Shown one piece after another: positions 19,595-30,059 of a stretch of DNA of 64,000 nt. The translations under genes were made by a program, and so were the position numbers. The first letter of the stretch is position 1. Every line of letters starts with the position of its first letter. Origin of the DNA: Anaerosomatales bacterium (GTDB lineage Bacteria > Actinomycetota > Coriobacteriia > Anaerosomatales > SLCP01); contig JARGFT010000001.1 in NCBI GenBank assembly GCA_029210645.1, forward strand, positions 189,035 to 253,034, written 5' to 3'. The notes under the pieces are model-generated. The model was not told the origin of the DNA. It saw only the letters and a list, made by a program, of their open reading frames with translations, and ran no database searches.

Positions 19595-20518
19595 ATGCAG
19601 GGAATGACGTTCCAGGACATCATCCTGGCGCTCTCGCGGTACTGGGCCGACAAGGGCTGTGTGCTGTTGCAGCCCTACGATACCGAGGTCGGTGCGGGGA
19701 CCTTCCACCCAGCCACCACGCTCAAGTCGCTCGGTCCGGAGCCGTGGCGAACCGCCTACGTTCAGCCAAGCCGCCGGCCTGCTGACGGCCGCTACGGGGA
19801 GAACCCGAACCGGCTGCAGCATTACTACCAGTACCAGGTGATCCTCAAACCGAGCCCGGACGACGTTCTCGACCTGTACTGGGACTCGCTGCGAGCGATC
19901 GGCATCGAGCCCGCCGAACACGACGTGCGCCTGGTGGAGGACGACTGGGAGTCGCCGACACTCGGTGCGTGGGGACTGGGCTGGGAGGTCTGGCTCAACG
20001 GCATGGAGGTCACCCAGTTTACCTACTTCCAGCAGGTCGGAGGCTTCGACTGCCGGCCGGTGCCGGCCGAGATCACCTACGGACTCGAGCGCCTCGCGAT
20101 GTACATCCAGGGGGTCGACAGCGTGTTCGATCTGGTGTGGGTCGAGGGCCCCGATGGCTCGACCTACACGTACGGCGATGTCTTCAAGCGCAACGAGTAC
20201 GAGTACTCGCGCCACAACTTCGAGATCGCCGACATCGACATGCTCTACCGGCTCTTCGACACCTACGAAACCGAGTGCAAGCGGGTGCTCGAGGCCGGCA
20301 CGCCGCTTCCCGCCTACGACTACGTCCTGAAATGTTCGCACGCGTTCAACATGCTCGACGCACGGGGTGCCATCGCGGTGGCCGAGCGGGTGAGTTTCAT
20401 CGGTAGAGTGCGCGCGATAGCCAAAGCGTGCTGCGAGGCGTACGTCGCTTCGATCGCGCCGTCGGCGGAGGAGCCAACGGCCGAGGATGCGCCGGCGTCG
20501 GAAGGCGGTGCGTCATGA
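19595..20518 (+). CDS. glyQ: Glycyl-tRNA synthetase alpha subunit
   Basis: Catalytic subunit of the bacterial alpha2-beta2 glycyl-tRNA synthetase (class IIc-like). It starts [20 protein letters not shown], matching the family, with GAGAGGAGA upstream of ATG 19595. A second ATG at 19604 is also plausible. Conserved [19 protein letters not shown] and the [16 protein letters not shown] segment are present. Length 307 residues, slightly long because of an acidic, Ala-rich tail. Its stop overlaps glyS as ATGA. The 55-nt upstream gap is too short for a T-box leader. Confidence 0.96.
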   Translation: MQGMTFQDIILALSRYWADKGCVLLQPYDTEVGAGTFHPATTLKSLGPEPWRTAYVQPSRRPADGRYGENPNRLQHYYQYQVILKPSPDDVLDLYWDSLRAIGIEPAEHDVRLVEDDWESPTLGAWGLGWEVWLNGMEVTQFTYFQQVGGFDCRPVPAEITYGLERLAMYIQGVDSVFDLVWVEGPDGSTYTYGDVFKRNEYEYSRHNFEIADIDMLYRLFDTYETECKRVLEAGTPLPAYDYVLKCSHAFNMLDARGAIAVAERVSFIGRVRAIAKACCEAYVASIAPSAEEPTAEDAPASEGGAS

Positions 20519-22584
20519 TGCGCGAGCTCGTGTTCGAGATCGGAGTCGAGGAGATCCCCTCCGCCCCGCTGTACGCAGCGATCGGCCAGATGAAGGCCGA
20601 TGCCGAGCGGGTTCTCGGAGAAGAACGGCTGGACTTCGCCGCCGTCGACGTGTTCGGCTCTCCCCGGAGGTTGACCCTGCGGGTGACCGATCTGGCCGAG
20701 CAGCAGGAGGACCAGACGCTGCGCGCCAAGGGCCCCTCCGTCAAGGCTGCATTCGACGCTGACGGGCATCCGACCAAGGCCGCCGAGGGCTTCGCACGCG
20801 GCAAGGGAGTCAGCGTTGCGGATCTGGAGCGCGTCGAGGACGAGAACGGTGCGTACGTTTACGCGGTGATCGACCGGCCCGGGCGTCCGACGATCGACGT
20901 GCTTCCCGTCATCCTCGGCGGACTGGTATCAGCCCTCGAGTGGCCGAAGTCGATGCGCTGGGGTTCGGGAGAGACGCGGTTCACCCGGCCGGTCCGCTGG
21001 ATGCTCGCGCTCTTCGGGGCACAAGTGGTTCCCGTGACCTTCGGCGACGTCGAGGCCGGTCGCGTCACGTACGGTCACCGCTTCCTCGCACCGGGTCCCA
21101 TCGAGGTCCCGACGGCCGCCGAGTACGATCTCGCGTGCAGGCGCGGCCTGGTCGTCTATGACCACACGGAGCGCGCGGCTCTGGTGCGCGAGGGCATCGA
21201 AGCGGTTGCAGCCGAGGCAGGTGCCTCAGCGGTGGTTCCCGAGAAGGTGTTCGCCGAGGTCGTCAACCTCGTCGAGTGGCCCACCGTGGGCGTCGGGCGG
21301 TTCGACGAGGAGTTCCTCGAGGTCCCGCGTGAGGTCCTCGAGACTGCGATGCAGTCCCATCAGCGCTACTTCCCGCTGGAAGGCCCGGACGGCACCTTGC
21401 TCCCTGCCTTCGTCGTGGTACACAACGGCGACCCGGCGCGAACGTCACCGATCGTTTCCGGTCACGAGCGCGTCATCAGGGCGCGGCTGGCAGACGCCGC
21501 CTTCTTCTATAAGGAGGACCTGGCCCGCCCGCTGGAAAGCTACGTTGCCGCGCTCGGGAGCATTGTCTTTCAGGAGAAACTTGGCACCCTGGCCGAGAAG
21601 GTCTCGCGAATCGAAGCGCTTACAGGCCGTCTCGCTGCTCTTGCCGGTGTCGATGCGGGTGTCACCGCCGAGGCGATGCGGGCGGCGCACCTGTGCAAAG
21701 CAGACCTTTCGACCCACGTGGTGATCGAGTTCCCCTCGCTGCAAGGTGTGATGGGCAGGTACTACGCGCTCGCCGCAGGGGAAAGCGACTCTGTAGCAGC
21801 CGCGATTCCCGAGCACTATCAACCGCGCTTTGCGGGCGATGACATCCCTGTCTCCCACGCTGGTCGTCTGGTCTCTGTCGCGGACAAGCTCGACACGATC
21901 TGCGGCATCTTCTCCGTGGGCATGGCGCCGACGGGATCCGCAGACCCGTATGCGCTGCGCCGCGGGGCACTCGGCGTCATCGCGATCGTGCTGGGCGGGC
22001 TCGACATCACGCTCGACGAGGCGATCGGTGCGGCCCTGGACGGCTACGAGGGGGCCCTGGAGTTCGACCGCCAGAGCGTCGGTGAATCGGTAAGAGAGTT
22101 CTTCACGGGACGCTTCGAGGTCGTGCTTCGCGACCGGGGCCACGCGTACGACACGGTCGAAGCGGTCCTGGCGGTTGCCTCGGACGATCTCTCGGATGCT
22201 CGTGCCCGCTGCGAGGCGCTCACCGCGGTCCGCGCCTCGAGCGATGTGATGGACGATCTGTCCGTCGCGTTCGCACGTGCCAAGAACCTCTCCGCGCCCG
22301 AACTCGGTACCGCGGCGGATCCATCGCTGATGGGTGCCGAGGAAGCCGCTCTCGCCGATGCTCTCGCAGATGCCGAGCAGCGGGCGTCGGTCTCGCTTGC
22401 CGCACGCGACTACGACTCGGCGCTGGGGGTCCTGGCCGGACTCCGCGTGCCGATCGATGCGTTCTTCGACTCGGTGCTCGTGATGGATCCCGATGAGGAG
22501 CTCCGGCGCAACCGGCTCCGCCAGCTCAACAGGTTCGTCGCGCTGTTCGAGCGTTTCGCGGACTTCTCCCGGCTGGCGGGATGA
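20515..22584 (+). CDS. glyS: Glycyl-tRNA synthetase beta subunit
   Basis: Beta subunit (689 residues, usual length), responsible for tRNA binding. It starts [16 protein letters not shown], the family signature. The central HD-like region contains [19 protein letters not shown] and [11 protein letters not shown], and a C-terminal anticodon-binding helical domain ends the protein. The ATG at 20515 overlaps the glyQ stop; ATG 20518 is an alternative. Translational coupling would keep subunits equimolar. Confidence 0.96.
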   Translation: MMRELVFEIGVEEIPSAPLYAAIGQMKADAERVLGEERLDFAAVDVFGSPRRLTLRVTDLAEQQEDQTLRAKGPSVKAAFDADGHPTKAAEGFARGKGVSVADLERVEDENGAYVYAVIDRPGRPTIDVLPVILGGLVSALEWPKSMRWGSGETRFTRPVRWMLALFGAQVVPVTFGDVEAGRVTYGHRFLAPGPIEVPTAAEYDLACRRGLVVYDHTERAALVREGIEAVAAEAGASAVVPEKVFAEVVNLVEWPTVGVGRFDEEFLEVPREVLETAMQSHQRYFPLEGPDGTLLPAFVVVHNGDPARTSPIVSGHERVIRARLADAAFFYKEDLARPLESYVAALGSIVFQEKLGTLAEKVSRIEALTGRLAALAGVDAGVTAEAMRAAHLCKADLSTHVVIEFPSLQGVMGRYYALAAGESDSVAAAIPEHYQPRFAGDDIPVSHAGRLVSVADKLDTICGIFSVGMAPTGSADPYALRRGALGVIAIVLGGLDITLDEAIGAALDGYEGALEFDRQSVGESVREFFTGRFEVVLRDRGHAYDTVEAVLAVASDDLSDARARCEALTAVRASSDVMDDLSVAFARAKNLSAPELGTAADPSLMGAEEAALADALADAEQRASVSLAARDYDSALGVLAGLRVPIDAFFDSVLVMDPDEELRRNRLRQLNRFVALFERFADFSRLAG

Positions 22585-22620
22585 GCGACTCGGCCATGTC
22601 GTTCACGGGAGGACCCGTAC

Positions 22621-23427
22621 ATGAGCTGTGAGGTTCCCGCACGGATCTACGTGCTCTCGGACTCGCTCGGCGAGACGGCCGACCTCGTCGCGCGCGCGGC
22701 GGCCAGCCAGTTCCCGCGAGGCACCTTCGAGATCACCCGCCTTGCCAAGGTGTCGTCGGCCGGAGCCCTCGAGGAGCTCGTCAGAGCCGCGTCGGCACGG
22801 GGGTGCGTCTTCTTCTACACGCTTGCGAACCCGGCGCTGCGCGAACGAATGCACGCGCTCGTCACCGAGCTCGGCATCACCGCGGTCGACATCCTCGGCA
22901 CCGCAGTCGGGGCGCTCTCACGCGTCTCGGGTGTCGATCCGACCGGTGAGGTCGGCGCCATCCGGCGGACGGATCGCGGCTACTTCCAGCGCATCGAGGC
23001 GATGGAGTTCGCGGTCAAGCACGACGACGGTCGTAATCCCCAGGGCCTTGCGGAGGCCGAAGTGATACTGATCGGGGCTTCCCGGACGAGCAAGACGCCG
23101 CTCTCGATGTACCTCGCATTCAAGGGGTACAAGGCCGCCAATATCCCGCTCATGGCCGAGGTCGATCCGCCCACCGAGCTCTTCGGGGTCAATCCGCGCA
23201 AAGTGTTCGGTCTGACGAGCGACCCGGACCTGCTTTCCTCGATCCGCAGCAAGCGCTTGTCCGAGCTCGGGACCTATGCACGACACTACGCAGAGCGGGA
23301 AGCGGTGGAGCGGGACCTGGAGTCCGCACGCACACTGATGAGACGGTTGGGATGCATCGTTGTGCGGACCGATGACCGTGCCATCGAGGAGACAGCGCAG
23401 GAGATTATCCGGTATCTTGAGGGCTGA
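22621..23427 (+). CDS. ppsR: Pyruvate,phosphate dikinase regulatory protein (PpsR/RP1 family)
   Basis: Bifunctional enzyme family that inactivates PPDK by ADP-dependent phosphorylation of a Thr near the catalytic His and reactivates it by Pi-dependent dephosphorylation. The 268 residues start with IYVLSDSLGETADLV and contain the P-loop GASRTSKTP, then LMAEVDPPTELF and KVFGLTSDP. GGGAGG precedes ATG 22621. The target gene ppdK follows 83 nt later, so partner assignment is strong. Confidence 0.92.
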   Translation: MSCEVPARIYVLSDSLGETADLVARAAASQFPRGTFEITRLAKVSSAGALEELVRAASARGCVFFYTLANPALRERMHALVTELGITAVDILGTAVGALSRVSGVDPTGEVGAIRRTDRGYFQRIEAMEFAVKHDDGRNPQGLAEAEVILIGASRTSKTPLSMYLAFKGYKAANIPLMAEVDPPTELFGVNPRKVFGLTSDPDLLSSIRSKRLSELGTYARHYAEREAVERDLESARTLMRRLGCIVVRTDDRAIEETAQEIIRYLEG

Positions 23428-23510
23428 GTTGTGAGGGGACGCCATCGGGGCGTCGATGTCTTGAATCGCATGCCGGTGTGGTTGGGTCCATCGACTAGGG
23501 AGTGGGGAAA

Positions 23511-26213
23511 TTGTCCCAGGTCAAGCGTGTCTATGCATTCCGTGAAGGCGATGCTTCGATGAAGTATGTCCTCGGCGGCAAAGGTGCAAACCTCGCCGAG
23601 ATGACCAAGCTCGGGCTCCCCGTGCCCCCCGGCTTCACCATCACGTGCCAGGCCTGCGTGGAGTACTCCCAGGGTGGCAATCGCTTCCCCGAGGGTCTCG
23701 ACGCCGAGATCGATGCGTACGTCGCCGATCTCGAGGGGCAGATGGGCAAGAAGCTCGGGGACGCCGACGACCCGCTGCTCGTCTCGGTGCGCTCCGGGGC
23801 ACCGTTCTCGATGCCCGGCATGATGGATACCATCCTCAACCTCGGTCTCAACGACGTCTCGGTCCGCGGGATCATCGCACAGACCGGTAACGACCGCTTC
23901 GCGTGGGACTCGTACCGGCGCTTCATCCAGATGTTCTCCAAGGTCGTCCTGAATGTCGAGGGAGAGCTCTTCGAGAACGCGCTCACTACCATGCGCCAGG
24001 CCCGGGGAGTCGCCTCGGACAACGAACTGTCCGCCGCCGACCTGGAGAAACTCGTCGATCAGTTCAAGGAGATCGTGGCCGAACACGCGTCAGCCGATGA
24101 CTTCCCAGAACTCGCAAAGGACGGGCGCGTAGGGTTCCCGCTCGACGTCCGCGCTCAGCTGCGCCTCTCCATCGAGGCGGTCTTCAAGTCCTGGATGAAC
24201 CGGCGTGCGATCGATTACCGGCGCCTGTACCGGATTCCGGACGATCTCGGTACCGCGGTCAACGTTCAGACCATGGTGTTCGGCAACAAGGGAGATACCA
24301 GTGCGACCGGCGTGGCCTTCACCCGCGATCCTGCCGACGGTACCAACGAGTTCTACGGGGACTTCCTGATCAACGCCCAGGGCGAGGATGTCGTCGCCGG
24401 CATCCGCAATACCACCCCCATTGCCGAGCTGCACGACGTGATGCCCGAGGTCGCCGCCGAGCTTGACGGGGTCTTCACCACCCTGGAGAACCACTACCGT
24501 GACATGTGCGACATCGAGTTCACCATCGAGCAGGGCAAGCTCTGGATGCTGCAGACGCGGGTGGGCAAGCGTACCGCACGAGCTGCGCTCAAGATCGCGG
24601 TCGACATGGTCGACGAGGACCTCATCAACAGCGAAGAGGCCGTTCTGCGAGTCGATCCGGATCAGCTCGATCAGCTGCTGCACCCGCAGTTTGACGCCGG
24701 CGCCTCCTACGACGTGCTGGCAAAGGGCCTCAATGCGTCGCCCGGTGCAGCGGTGGGCGAGGTCGTCTTTACTGCCGACGACGCTGTCGCTGCGGTTGCA
24801 GAGGGCCGCAAGGTCATCCTCGTCCGCTGGGAGACGACCCCGGATGACCTCCACGGCATGATCGCCGCCGAGGGCATCCTCACCTCGCACGGAGGCAAGA
24901 CCTCGCACGCGGCGGTCGTAGCTCGCGGTATGGGCAAGCCGTGCGTGTGCGGAGCCGAGGCACTCAAGATCGATGCCGGCAGGAAGCAGGCGGTGGTGTC
25001 CGGAGCCGACGTGAAGCTGTCCGAGGGCGACATCATCTCCATCGATGGCACTACCGGCACGGTCGTGCTCGGAGCCGTCGACCTGGTCGATCCCGAGGTG
25101 TCCGGAGACTTCGACACCATTCTCGGGTGGGCCGACGAGTTTCGCACGATGGGTGTCCGGGCTAACGCGGACACGCCGGACGACGCAGCGCTCGGCCGCC
25201 AGTTCGGTGCGGCGGGTATCGGGCTGTGCCGTACCGAGCACATGTTCCTGGGTGACCGGAAGTCTATCGTGCAGGACATGGTACTCGCCAGCGACAACGC
25301 GGCACGAGACGCTGCTCTCGCCCAGCTTCTGGAGGTGCAGACCGAGGACTACCTCGGGATCTTCGAGGCGATGGACGGTCTGCCGGTCACGGTCCGGCTG
25401 CTCGACCCGCCGCTGCACGAGTTCCTCGACGACCCGCGCGAGCTGGCTATCGAGATCGCACGAGAGGAGTGCGCCGGCGCCGGCGATGTCGAGCTCGGCC
25501 CGAAGCGCAAGCTGCTCGAGCAGATCGATCACATGACCGAGGCCAATCCGATGCTCGGACTGCGCGGCTGTCGGCTCGGCATCATGCACCCGGAGATCTA
25601 CGCGATGCAGGTCCGGGCCATCACCCGTGCCGCGTGCCAGCTCAAGCAGGGTGGCAAGGACCCGAAGCCCGAGATCATGATCCCGCTCGTGGCACTGAAG
25701 GACGAGCTCAGCACGTTGCGCGCGGAGAGCGAGAAGGTTGTTGCCGAGGTCATTGGGGAGTGTGGCGTCACCCTCGACATACCGATCGGGACGATGATCG
25801 AGTTGCCACGCGCCGCCCTCGTGGCCGACCGTATCGCCAAGGTGGCCGACTTCTTCTCGTTCGGCACGAACGACCTGACACAGACCACGTTCGGGTTCTC
25901 CCGCGACGATATCGAGGCGAAGTTCCTGCCGCGGTACCTGGAGCGCAAGATCCTCCCGCGCAACCCCTTCGAGACGGTGGACGACGGGGTGGCCAAGCTG
26001 GTCGAGATGGGTTGTACGCTCGGTCGCGAGGCGAATCCGGGCATCAAGCTCGGTGTCTGCGGTGAGCACGGGGGAGATCCGGAGTCGGTGAAGGTGTTCC
26101 ACAAGATCGGACTCGACTACGTGTCGTGCTCGCCCTACCGCGTGCCGCTCGCGCGGTTGGCTGCGGCCCAGGCAACGCTTGCCGAGAAGGCGTCGGCGTC
26201 AGAGAACAGGTAG
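23511..26213 (+). CDS. ppdK: Pyruvate, phosphate dikinase
   Basis: Interconverts pyruvate + ATP + Pi and phosphoenolpyruvate + AMP + PPi. The N-terminal nucleotide-binding domain is complete (MKYVLGGKGANLAEMTKLGLP; SVRSGAPFSMPGMMDT). The phosphohistidine domain has GGKTSHAAVVARGMGKP with catalytic His466 and regulatory Thr464. The C-terminal PEP/pyruvate barrel ends with KLGVCGEHGGDP. The TTG at 23511 is chosen because AGGGAG lies 8 nt upstream; the GTG at 23502 would overlap that site. The protein has 900 residues from this start. The Thr targeted by PpsR is retained, so regulation is probably active. Confidence 0.96.
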   Translation: MSQVKRVYAFREGDASMKYVLGGKGANLAEMTKLGLPVPPGFTITCQACVEYSQGGNRFPEGLDAEIDAYVADLEGQMGKKLGDADDPLLVSVRSGAPFSMPGMMDTILNLGLNDVSVRGIIAQTGNDRFAWDSYRRFIQMFSKVVLNVEGELFENALTTMRQARGVASDNELSAADLEKLVDQFKEIVAEHASADDFPELAKDGRVGFPLDVRAQLRLSIEAVFKSWMNRRAIDYRRLYRIPDDLGTAVNVQTMVFGNKGDTSATGVAFTRDPADGTNEFYGDFLINAQGEDVVAGIRNTTPIAELHDVMPEVAAELDGVFTTLENHYRDMCDIEFTIEQGKLWMLQTRVGKRTARAALKIAVDMVDEDLINSEEAVLRVDPDQLDQLLHPQFDAGASYDVLAKGLNASPGAAVGEVVFTADDAVAAVAEGRKVILVRWETTPDDLHGMIAAEGILTSHGGKTSHAAVVARGMGKPCVCGAEALKIDAGRKQAVVSGADVKLSEGDIISIDGTTGTVVLGAVDLVDPEVSGDFDTILGWADEFRTMGVRANADTPDDAALGRQFGAAGIGLCRTEHMFLGDRKSIVQDMVLASDNAARDAALAQLLEVQTEDYLGIFEAMDGLPVTVRLLDPPLHEFLDDPRELAIEIAREECAGAGDVELGPKRKLLEQIDHMTEANPMLGLRGCRLGIMHPEIYAMQVRAITRAACQLKQGGKDPKPEIMIPLVALKDELSTLRAESEKVVAEVIGECGVTLDIPIGTMIELPRAALVADRIAKVADFFSFGTNDLTQTTFGFSRDDIEAKFLPRYLERKILPRNPFETVDDGVAKLVEMGCTLGREANPGIKLGVCGEHGGDPESVKVFHKIGLDYVSCSPYRVPLARLAAAQATLAEKASASENR

Positions 26214-26274
26214 GCTTCACCCGCCGGGCTGCATGCCTGCGGTCCGGCGCGCACCAATCGCCAGAGGAGATCGC

Positions 26275-26649
26275 GTGGCGAGAGGCACCAAGCTCTTTCA
26301 GGCACCGGGCTCGCCGCTCATCCAGGGCCGGTCGCGCACTGCGCGCCCCTGGTGGCAGCCGTACCTCGTGTCCGTCGCACTCGGCCTCCTGTGGCCCGTT
26401 GCGTCGTCGGTGCCGCTCCTCTACGCCGATGCCACGATGGAGTTCGAAGGCGTCGGAGAGCTATTCCTGACCGCGGCCTCCCTCTGGCTCGATGGCGTCG
26501 CGATCATCGTCCCGTCCGTGCTCGTGGGGGCGGCGATCGGAGTCGCCGTGGCCGGGGGCTGGGGCATGCGGTCCCGGTGGGCTGCGGGGACTGTCGGCGC
26601 CATCGGCGCGTGGTACGCTGCGCTCGTCCTGCTCGGACTACTCGGCTAG
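26275..26649 (+). CDS. Small hypothetical membrane protein
   Basis: Unrecognised protein of 124 residues. The GTG start at 26275 is preceded by AGAGGAGA at 5 nt spacing. A basic N-terminus is followed by three predicted membrane helices: about residues 28-47, 66-88 and 100-123, with short loops. No known domain is visible. It sits between ppdK and a dGTPase-like gene in the same direction and is probably co-transcribed with them. Codon use resembles its neighbours. Confidence 0.6.
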   Translation: MARGTKLFQAPGSPLIQGRSRTARPWWQPYLVSVALGLLWPVASSVPLLYADATMEFEGVGELFLTAASLWLDGVAIIVPSVLVGAAIGVAVAGGWGMRSRWAAGTVGAIGAWYAALVLLGLLG

Positions 26650-26662
26650 GGGTGTACTCGGG

Positions 26663-27706
26663 TTGACCAGCGCAGGGATCATCACTCGTGAGGAGTACGA
26701 GTCCGAGGAACGGGTGCGCCTGCAACGCCGCGCCGCGTTTTCCGCAGACACGCGTGGCCGCCAGCGCGCGCTGCCCACCGACGAGTATCGAACCGACTAC
26801 CAGAGGGACCGGGACCGCGTCCTCCACTGCAAGGCGTTTCGCCGCCTGTCTCACAAGACGCAGGTCTTCTTAGCTCCTGAAGGCGATCACTACCGTACGC
26901 GCCTGACGCACACGCTCGAAGTCGCCCAGATCGCGCGTTCCATCGCCCGTGCGCTGCGCCTCAACGAGGACCTGACGGAGGCGATCGCGCTCGCACACGA
27001 CCTCGGCCATACCCCGTTCGGCCACATCGGCGAGGACGCGCTGACCGCGTGCTTCCGCGAGGTGGCAGATCGATTCCCCGAGGTGCCCGACCGGTTTCGC
27101 CACAACCTCCAGTCCCTGCGCATCGTCGAGCGCCTCGAGTACGGCGGCAAGGGTCTGAACCTGACGTGGGAGGTACGCGACGGGATCTCCCATCACACGG
27201 GTTCGGGACGCGCGTCCACCCTCGAGGGACAGATCGTTGCCACCGCCGACCGTATCGCCTACATCAATCACGACATCGATGACGCCATCCGGGGAGGAGT
27301 ACTCACCGAGGACGACCTGCCGCAAGGTCCCACAGACACCCTCGGCCACAACCATGGTGCTCGCATCACGACGATGGTCAACGACATGGTTCACGCTTCC
27401 GTTGACTCGGATGAGATCCGGATGTCCGAGCCGGTCTGGGAGGCCATGCTCGAACTGAGGAGCTTCCTGCACGACCGTGTCTACATCGGCGAGGTGGCCA
27501 AGGCCGAGGAGCCCAAGGCCTTTCGGGTCGTGCGCTCGCTCTTCCTGCACTTCCTCGAGAACCCGGGTGATCTTCCCGAGGAATACCGGCAGGCGGCGCA
27601 GGTGGATCTCCCGGAGACGGTCACAGACTATATCGCCGGCATGACCGACCGGTTCGCTATCCGGTCGTTCGAACGCCTCTTCGTGCCTGTCTCGTGGCGG
27701 GTGTGA
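26663..27706 (+). CDS. dgt: Deoxyguanosinetriphosphate triphosphohydrolase-like HD protein
   Basis: HD-domain phosphohydrolase of the dGTPase-like family, which removes triphosphate from dNTPs and often sits upstream of dnaG. Visible motifs are YRTDYQRDRDRVLHCKAFRRL, KTQVF, RLTHTLEVAQIAR and the metal motif AHDLGHTPFGHIGE. H-x-x-T-G and ATADRIAYINHDIDDAI follow. Length 347 residues. The TTG at 26663 with AGGGGTG upstream gives a sensible N-terminus; earlier in-frame residues are shadows. Substrate specificity is unknown. Confidence 0.88.
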   Translation: MTSAGIITREEYESEERVRLQRRAAFSADTRGRQRALPTDEYRTDYQRDRDRVLHCKAFRRLSHKTQVFLAPEGDHYRTRLTHTLEVAQIARSIARALRLNEDLTEAIALAHDLGHTPFGHIGEDALTACFREVADRFPEVPDRFRHNLQSLRIVERLEYGGKGLNLTWEVRDGISHHTGSGRASTLEGQIVATADRIAYINHDIDDAIRGGVLTEDDLPQGPTDTLGHNHGARITTMVNDMVHASVDSDEIRMSEPVWEAMLELRSFLHDRVYIGEVAKAEEPKAFRVVRSLFLHFLENPGDLPEEYRQAAQVDLPETVTDYIAGMTDRFAIRSFERLFVPVSWRV

Positions 27707-27735
27707 GGGTTGATCGGCCCATCGTCGCCGTTCTG

Positions 27736-27764
27736 TTGCCGCACCTCGCCCGTTCGCATAGAAT
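27736..27764 (+). promoter_or_regulatory. Predicted promoter for hppA
   Basis: TTGCCG (27736-27741), a 17-nt spacer and TAGAAT (27759-27764). The predicted transcript has a leader of about 45 nt with a strong GGAAGGAGAGG before the hppA ATG. Confidence 0.6.
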
Positions 27765-27815
27765 CACCGGAGCATTCCCGCAGATTGCTTAGAACGTGGA
27801 AGGAGAGGCACGTAC

Positions 27816-29927
27816 ATGGCTGATTGGATAGCGTGGATGGCACCGGCTGCCGCTGTGCTGGGCATCGCAGTCGCCGTCTATCTTGCGTCCTGGGTCCTCA
27901 AACAGGACCCCGGCAACGAGAAGATGCAGGAGATCTCCAAAGCGACCCAGGAGGGGGCACTCGCGTTCCTCATGCGCGAGTACCGGGTCCTTGTCGTGTT
28001 CGCCGCTGTGGTCGCGGTCGTAATCGTGGTCGTTCCCGCGATGCCGCCGATGACCGCCGTCGCGTTCCTGACGGGCGCGCTCCTCTCCGCGGCCGCAGGC
28101 TACTTCGGGATGTACGTGGCCACTCGCGCCAACGCCAGGACCGCACAGGCAGCTACCGAGGGCGTACACAAGGCGCTGACCGTGGCGTTCCGCTCGGGTC
28201 TGACGATGGGCCTGACCGTCGCATCCTTCGGTCTGGGTGGCATCAGCCTGTGGATCATCTTCCTGATCCTCAACGGCGGCAACAGCCCGCAGCCTGAAGT
28301 CGTCAACGGGTTCGCGATGGGCGCCAGCTCGATCGCGCTGTTCGCGCGTGTCGGCGGCGGCATCTACACGAAGGCCGCCGACGTCGGTGCGGACCTCGTG
28401 GGCAAGGTCGAGGCCGGCATCCCCGAGGACGACCCCCGCAACCCTGCAGTCATCGCGGACAACGTCGGTGACAACGTAGGTGATGTTGCGGGAATGGGCG
28501 CCGACCTCTTCGAGTCGTTCGTCGGCTCGATCCTTGCGCCGGTCGTTCTGGCAGTTTCTCTCTGGGGCATGGGTACCGGCTTCGACTCGATCGACTTTAT
28601 CTACGGCGCCACAGCGCCCCTGCTCATCGCCGCGGTTGGCATCGTGATGTCGATCATCGGACTGTTCGCGGTGCGCGCCAAGGAGGGTGGTAATCTCCAC
28701 AACGCTCTCAACACCGGCACCTACGTGGCGGCCGTCCTGCAGGTCGGCGCCATGGGCTTCCTCTTCTGGCACTGGTCGACCCGCGTGGGTTCCGACCCCG
28801 CCCGCATGTGGTTCTTCGCCGCGGTGCTCGCCGGTCTTGCTGCCGGCATCGCCATCGGCAAGATCACCGAGTACTTCTGCTCCGATCACTTCCGCCCGAC
28901 CCAGAAGATCGCCGAGGCCTCCGAGACCGGTGCCGCCACGAACATCATCGCGGGTCTCGGTACCGGCATGATGTCTACCGCGGCACCGATCTTCGTCGTG
29001 TGCGCCGGAATCATCATCGCCTTCTCCGCTGGCCAGGCGGCCTATCCCGGCGGCGGCATCTACGGGATTGGCCTTGCTGCGCTCGGCATGCTCTCCATCA
29101 TCGCTATCACGGTCGGTGTGGATGCCTACGGGCCCGTTGCCGACAATGCCGGCGGTATCGCCGAGATGGCGCACATGGGTCCCGACATCCGCAAGATCAC
29201 CGACTCGCTGGACAGCGTGGGTAACACCACGGCAGCAATCGCCAAAGGCTTTGCGATCGGCTCGGCGGGCCTGACCGCCCTGGCGCTCTTCGTCGCCTTT
29301 CGAACCCAGGTCAACTTCGGTCTTGAGGCCGAGGGTGCCCCGCTGCTGAACATGGGCCTCGACAACCCCTACGTCATAGTCGGACTGTTCATCGGTGGCA
29401 TGCTGCCGTTCCTGTTCGGAGCGCTCACGATGAACGCGGTCGGTCGTGCGGCCTTCTCGATGATCGAGGAGGTGCGCCGCCAGTTCCGTGAGATCCCCGG
29501 CATCATGGAGGGCACCGGCAAGCCTGACTACGCCGCGTGTGTTGACATCTCCACGAAGGCCTCGCTGCGCGAGATGGTCGCGCCGGGCGTGATCGCCGTG
29601 GCTGCCCCGCTCATCGTCGGCGCGGTCTCGGTCGACATGCTGACCGGCCTGCTTGCCGGTGCGCTGGTCACGGGCTTCCTGCTCGCGATTTTCATGGCCA
29701 ACGCCGGCGGCGCGTGGGACAACGCCAAGAAGTACATCGAGGGCGGCAAGCACGGCGGCAAGGGTTCTGACGCTCACAAGGCGGCCGTAGTCGGCGACAC
29801 GGTTGGTGACCCGTTCAAAGACACTTCCGGTCCGTCGATGAACATCCTGATCAAGCTCATGACCGTCGTGAGCCTGGTCTTCGTGCCGCTCTTCGTCTCT
29901 CTGGGCGGCGGGTTCCTCGGCAGGTAA
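27816..29927 (+). CDS. hppA: Membrane-bound ion-pumping pyrophosphatase
   Basis: Membrane pyrophosphatase that couples PPi hydrolysis to H+ or Na+ export. The 703 residues form about 16 helices. Active-site signatures are intact: [45 protein letters not shown] and [18 protein letters not shown]. The segment GNTTAA (first Ala at residue 473) is Ala where K+-independent enzymes carry Lys, so a K+-dependent type is predicted. The pumped ion cannot be decided by eye. The ATG at 27816 has a strong ribosome-binding site. It probably recovers energy from PPi made by PPDK and biosynthesis. Confidence 0.97.
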   Translation: MADWIAWMAPAAAVLGIAVAVYLASWVLKQDPGNEKMQEISKATQEGALAFLMREYRVLVVFAAVVAVVIVVVPAMPPMTAVAFLTGALLSAAAGYFGMYVATRANARTAQAATEGVHKALTVAFRSGLTMGLTVASFGLGGISLWIIFLILNGGNSPQPEVVNGFAMGASSIALFARVGGGIYTKAADVGADLVGKVEAGIPEDDPRNPAVIADNVGDNVGDVAGMGADLFESFVGSILAPVVLAVSLWGMGTGFDSIDFIYGATAPLLIAAVGIVMSIIGLFAVRAKEGGNLHNALNTGTYVAAVLQVGAMGFLFWHWSTRVGSDPARMWFFAAVLAGLAAGIAIGKITEYFCSDHFRPTQKIAEASETGAATNIIAGLGTGMMSTAAPIFVVCAGIIIAFSAGQAAYPGGGIYGIGLAALGMLSIIAITVGVDAYGPVADNAGGIAEMAHMGPDIRKITDSLDSVGNTTAAIAKGFAIGSAGLTALALFVAFRTQVNFGLEAEGAPLLNMGLDNPYVIVGLFIGGMLPFLFGALTMNAVGRAAFSMIEEVRRQFREIPGIMEGTGKPDYAACVDISTKASLREMVAPGVIAVAAPLIVGAVSVDMLTGLLAGALVTGFLLAIFMANAGGAWDNAKKYIEGGKHGGKGSDAHKAAVVGDTVGDPFKDTSGPSMNILIKLMTVVSLVFVPLFVSLGGGFLGR

Positions 29928-29957
29928 GCTCGGAACCGCAACGAGTGTGAATCGAGC

Positions 29958-29987
29958 GCTCCCGGGTGCCTGAGGGCATCCGGGAGC
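29958..29987 (+). terminator. Hairpin terminator after hppA
   Basis: A 13-bp stem (29958-29970 with 29975-29987, one G-T pair) and a TGAG loop lie 30 nt after the hppA stop. A clear T-run is lacking, as is common in high-GC genomes. Confidence 0.6.
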
Positions 29988-30008
29988 CTCGTCGTTTGCG
30001 CCGCCGCG

Positions 30009-30036
30009 TTGGAAGACACTCCAACGGGGGTACCTT
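30009..30036 (+). promoter_or_regulatory. Possible promoter for dnaG-rpoD
   Basis: TTGGAA (30009-30014), a 16-nt spacer and TACCTT (30031-30036). The -35 lies in a small inverted repeat (CGTTGGA/TCCAACG). GAGAGGAGG precedes the dnaG ATG. This is a weak match, suggested mainly by position after a terminator. Confidence 0.35.
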
Positions 30037-30059
30037 CGATAGGAGCATGAGAGGAGGCA

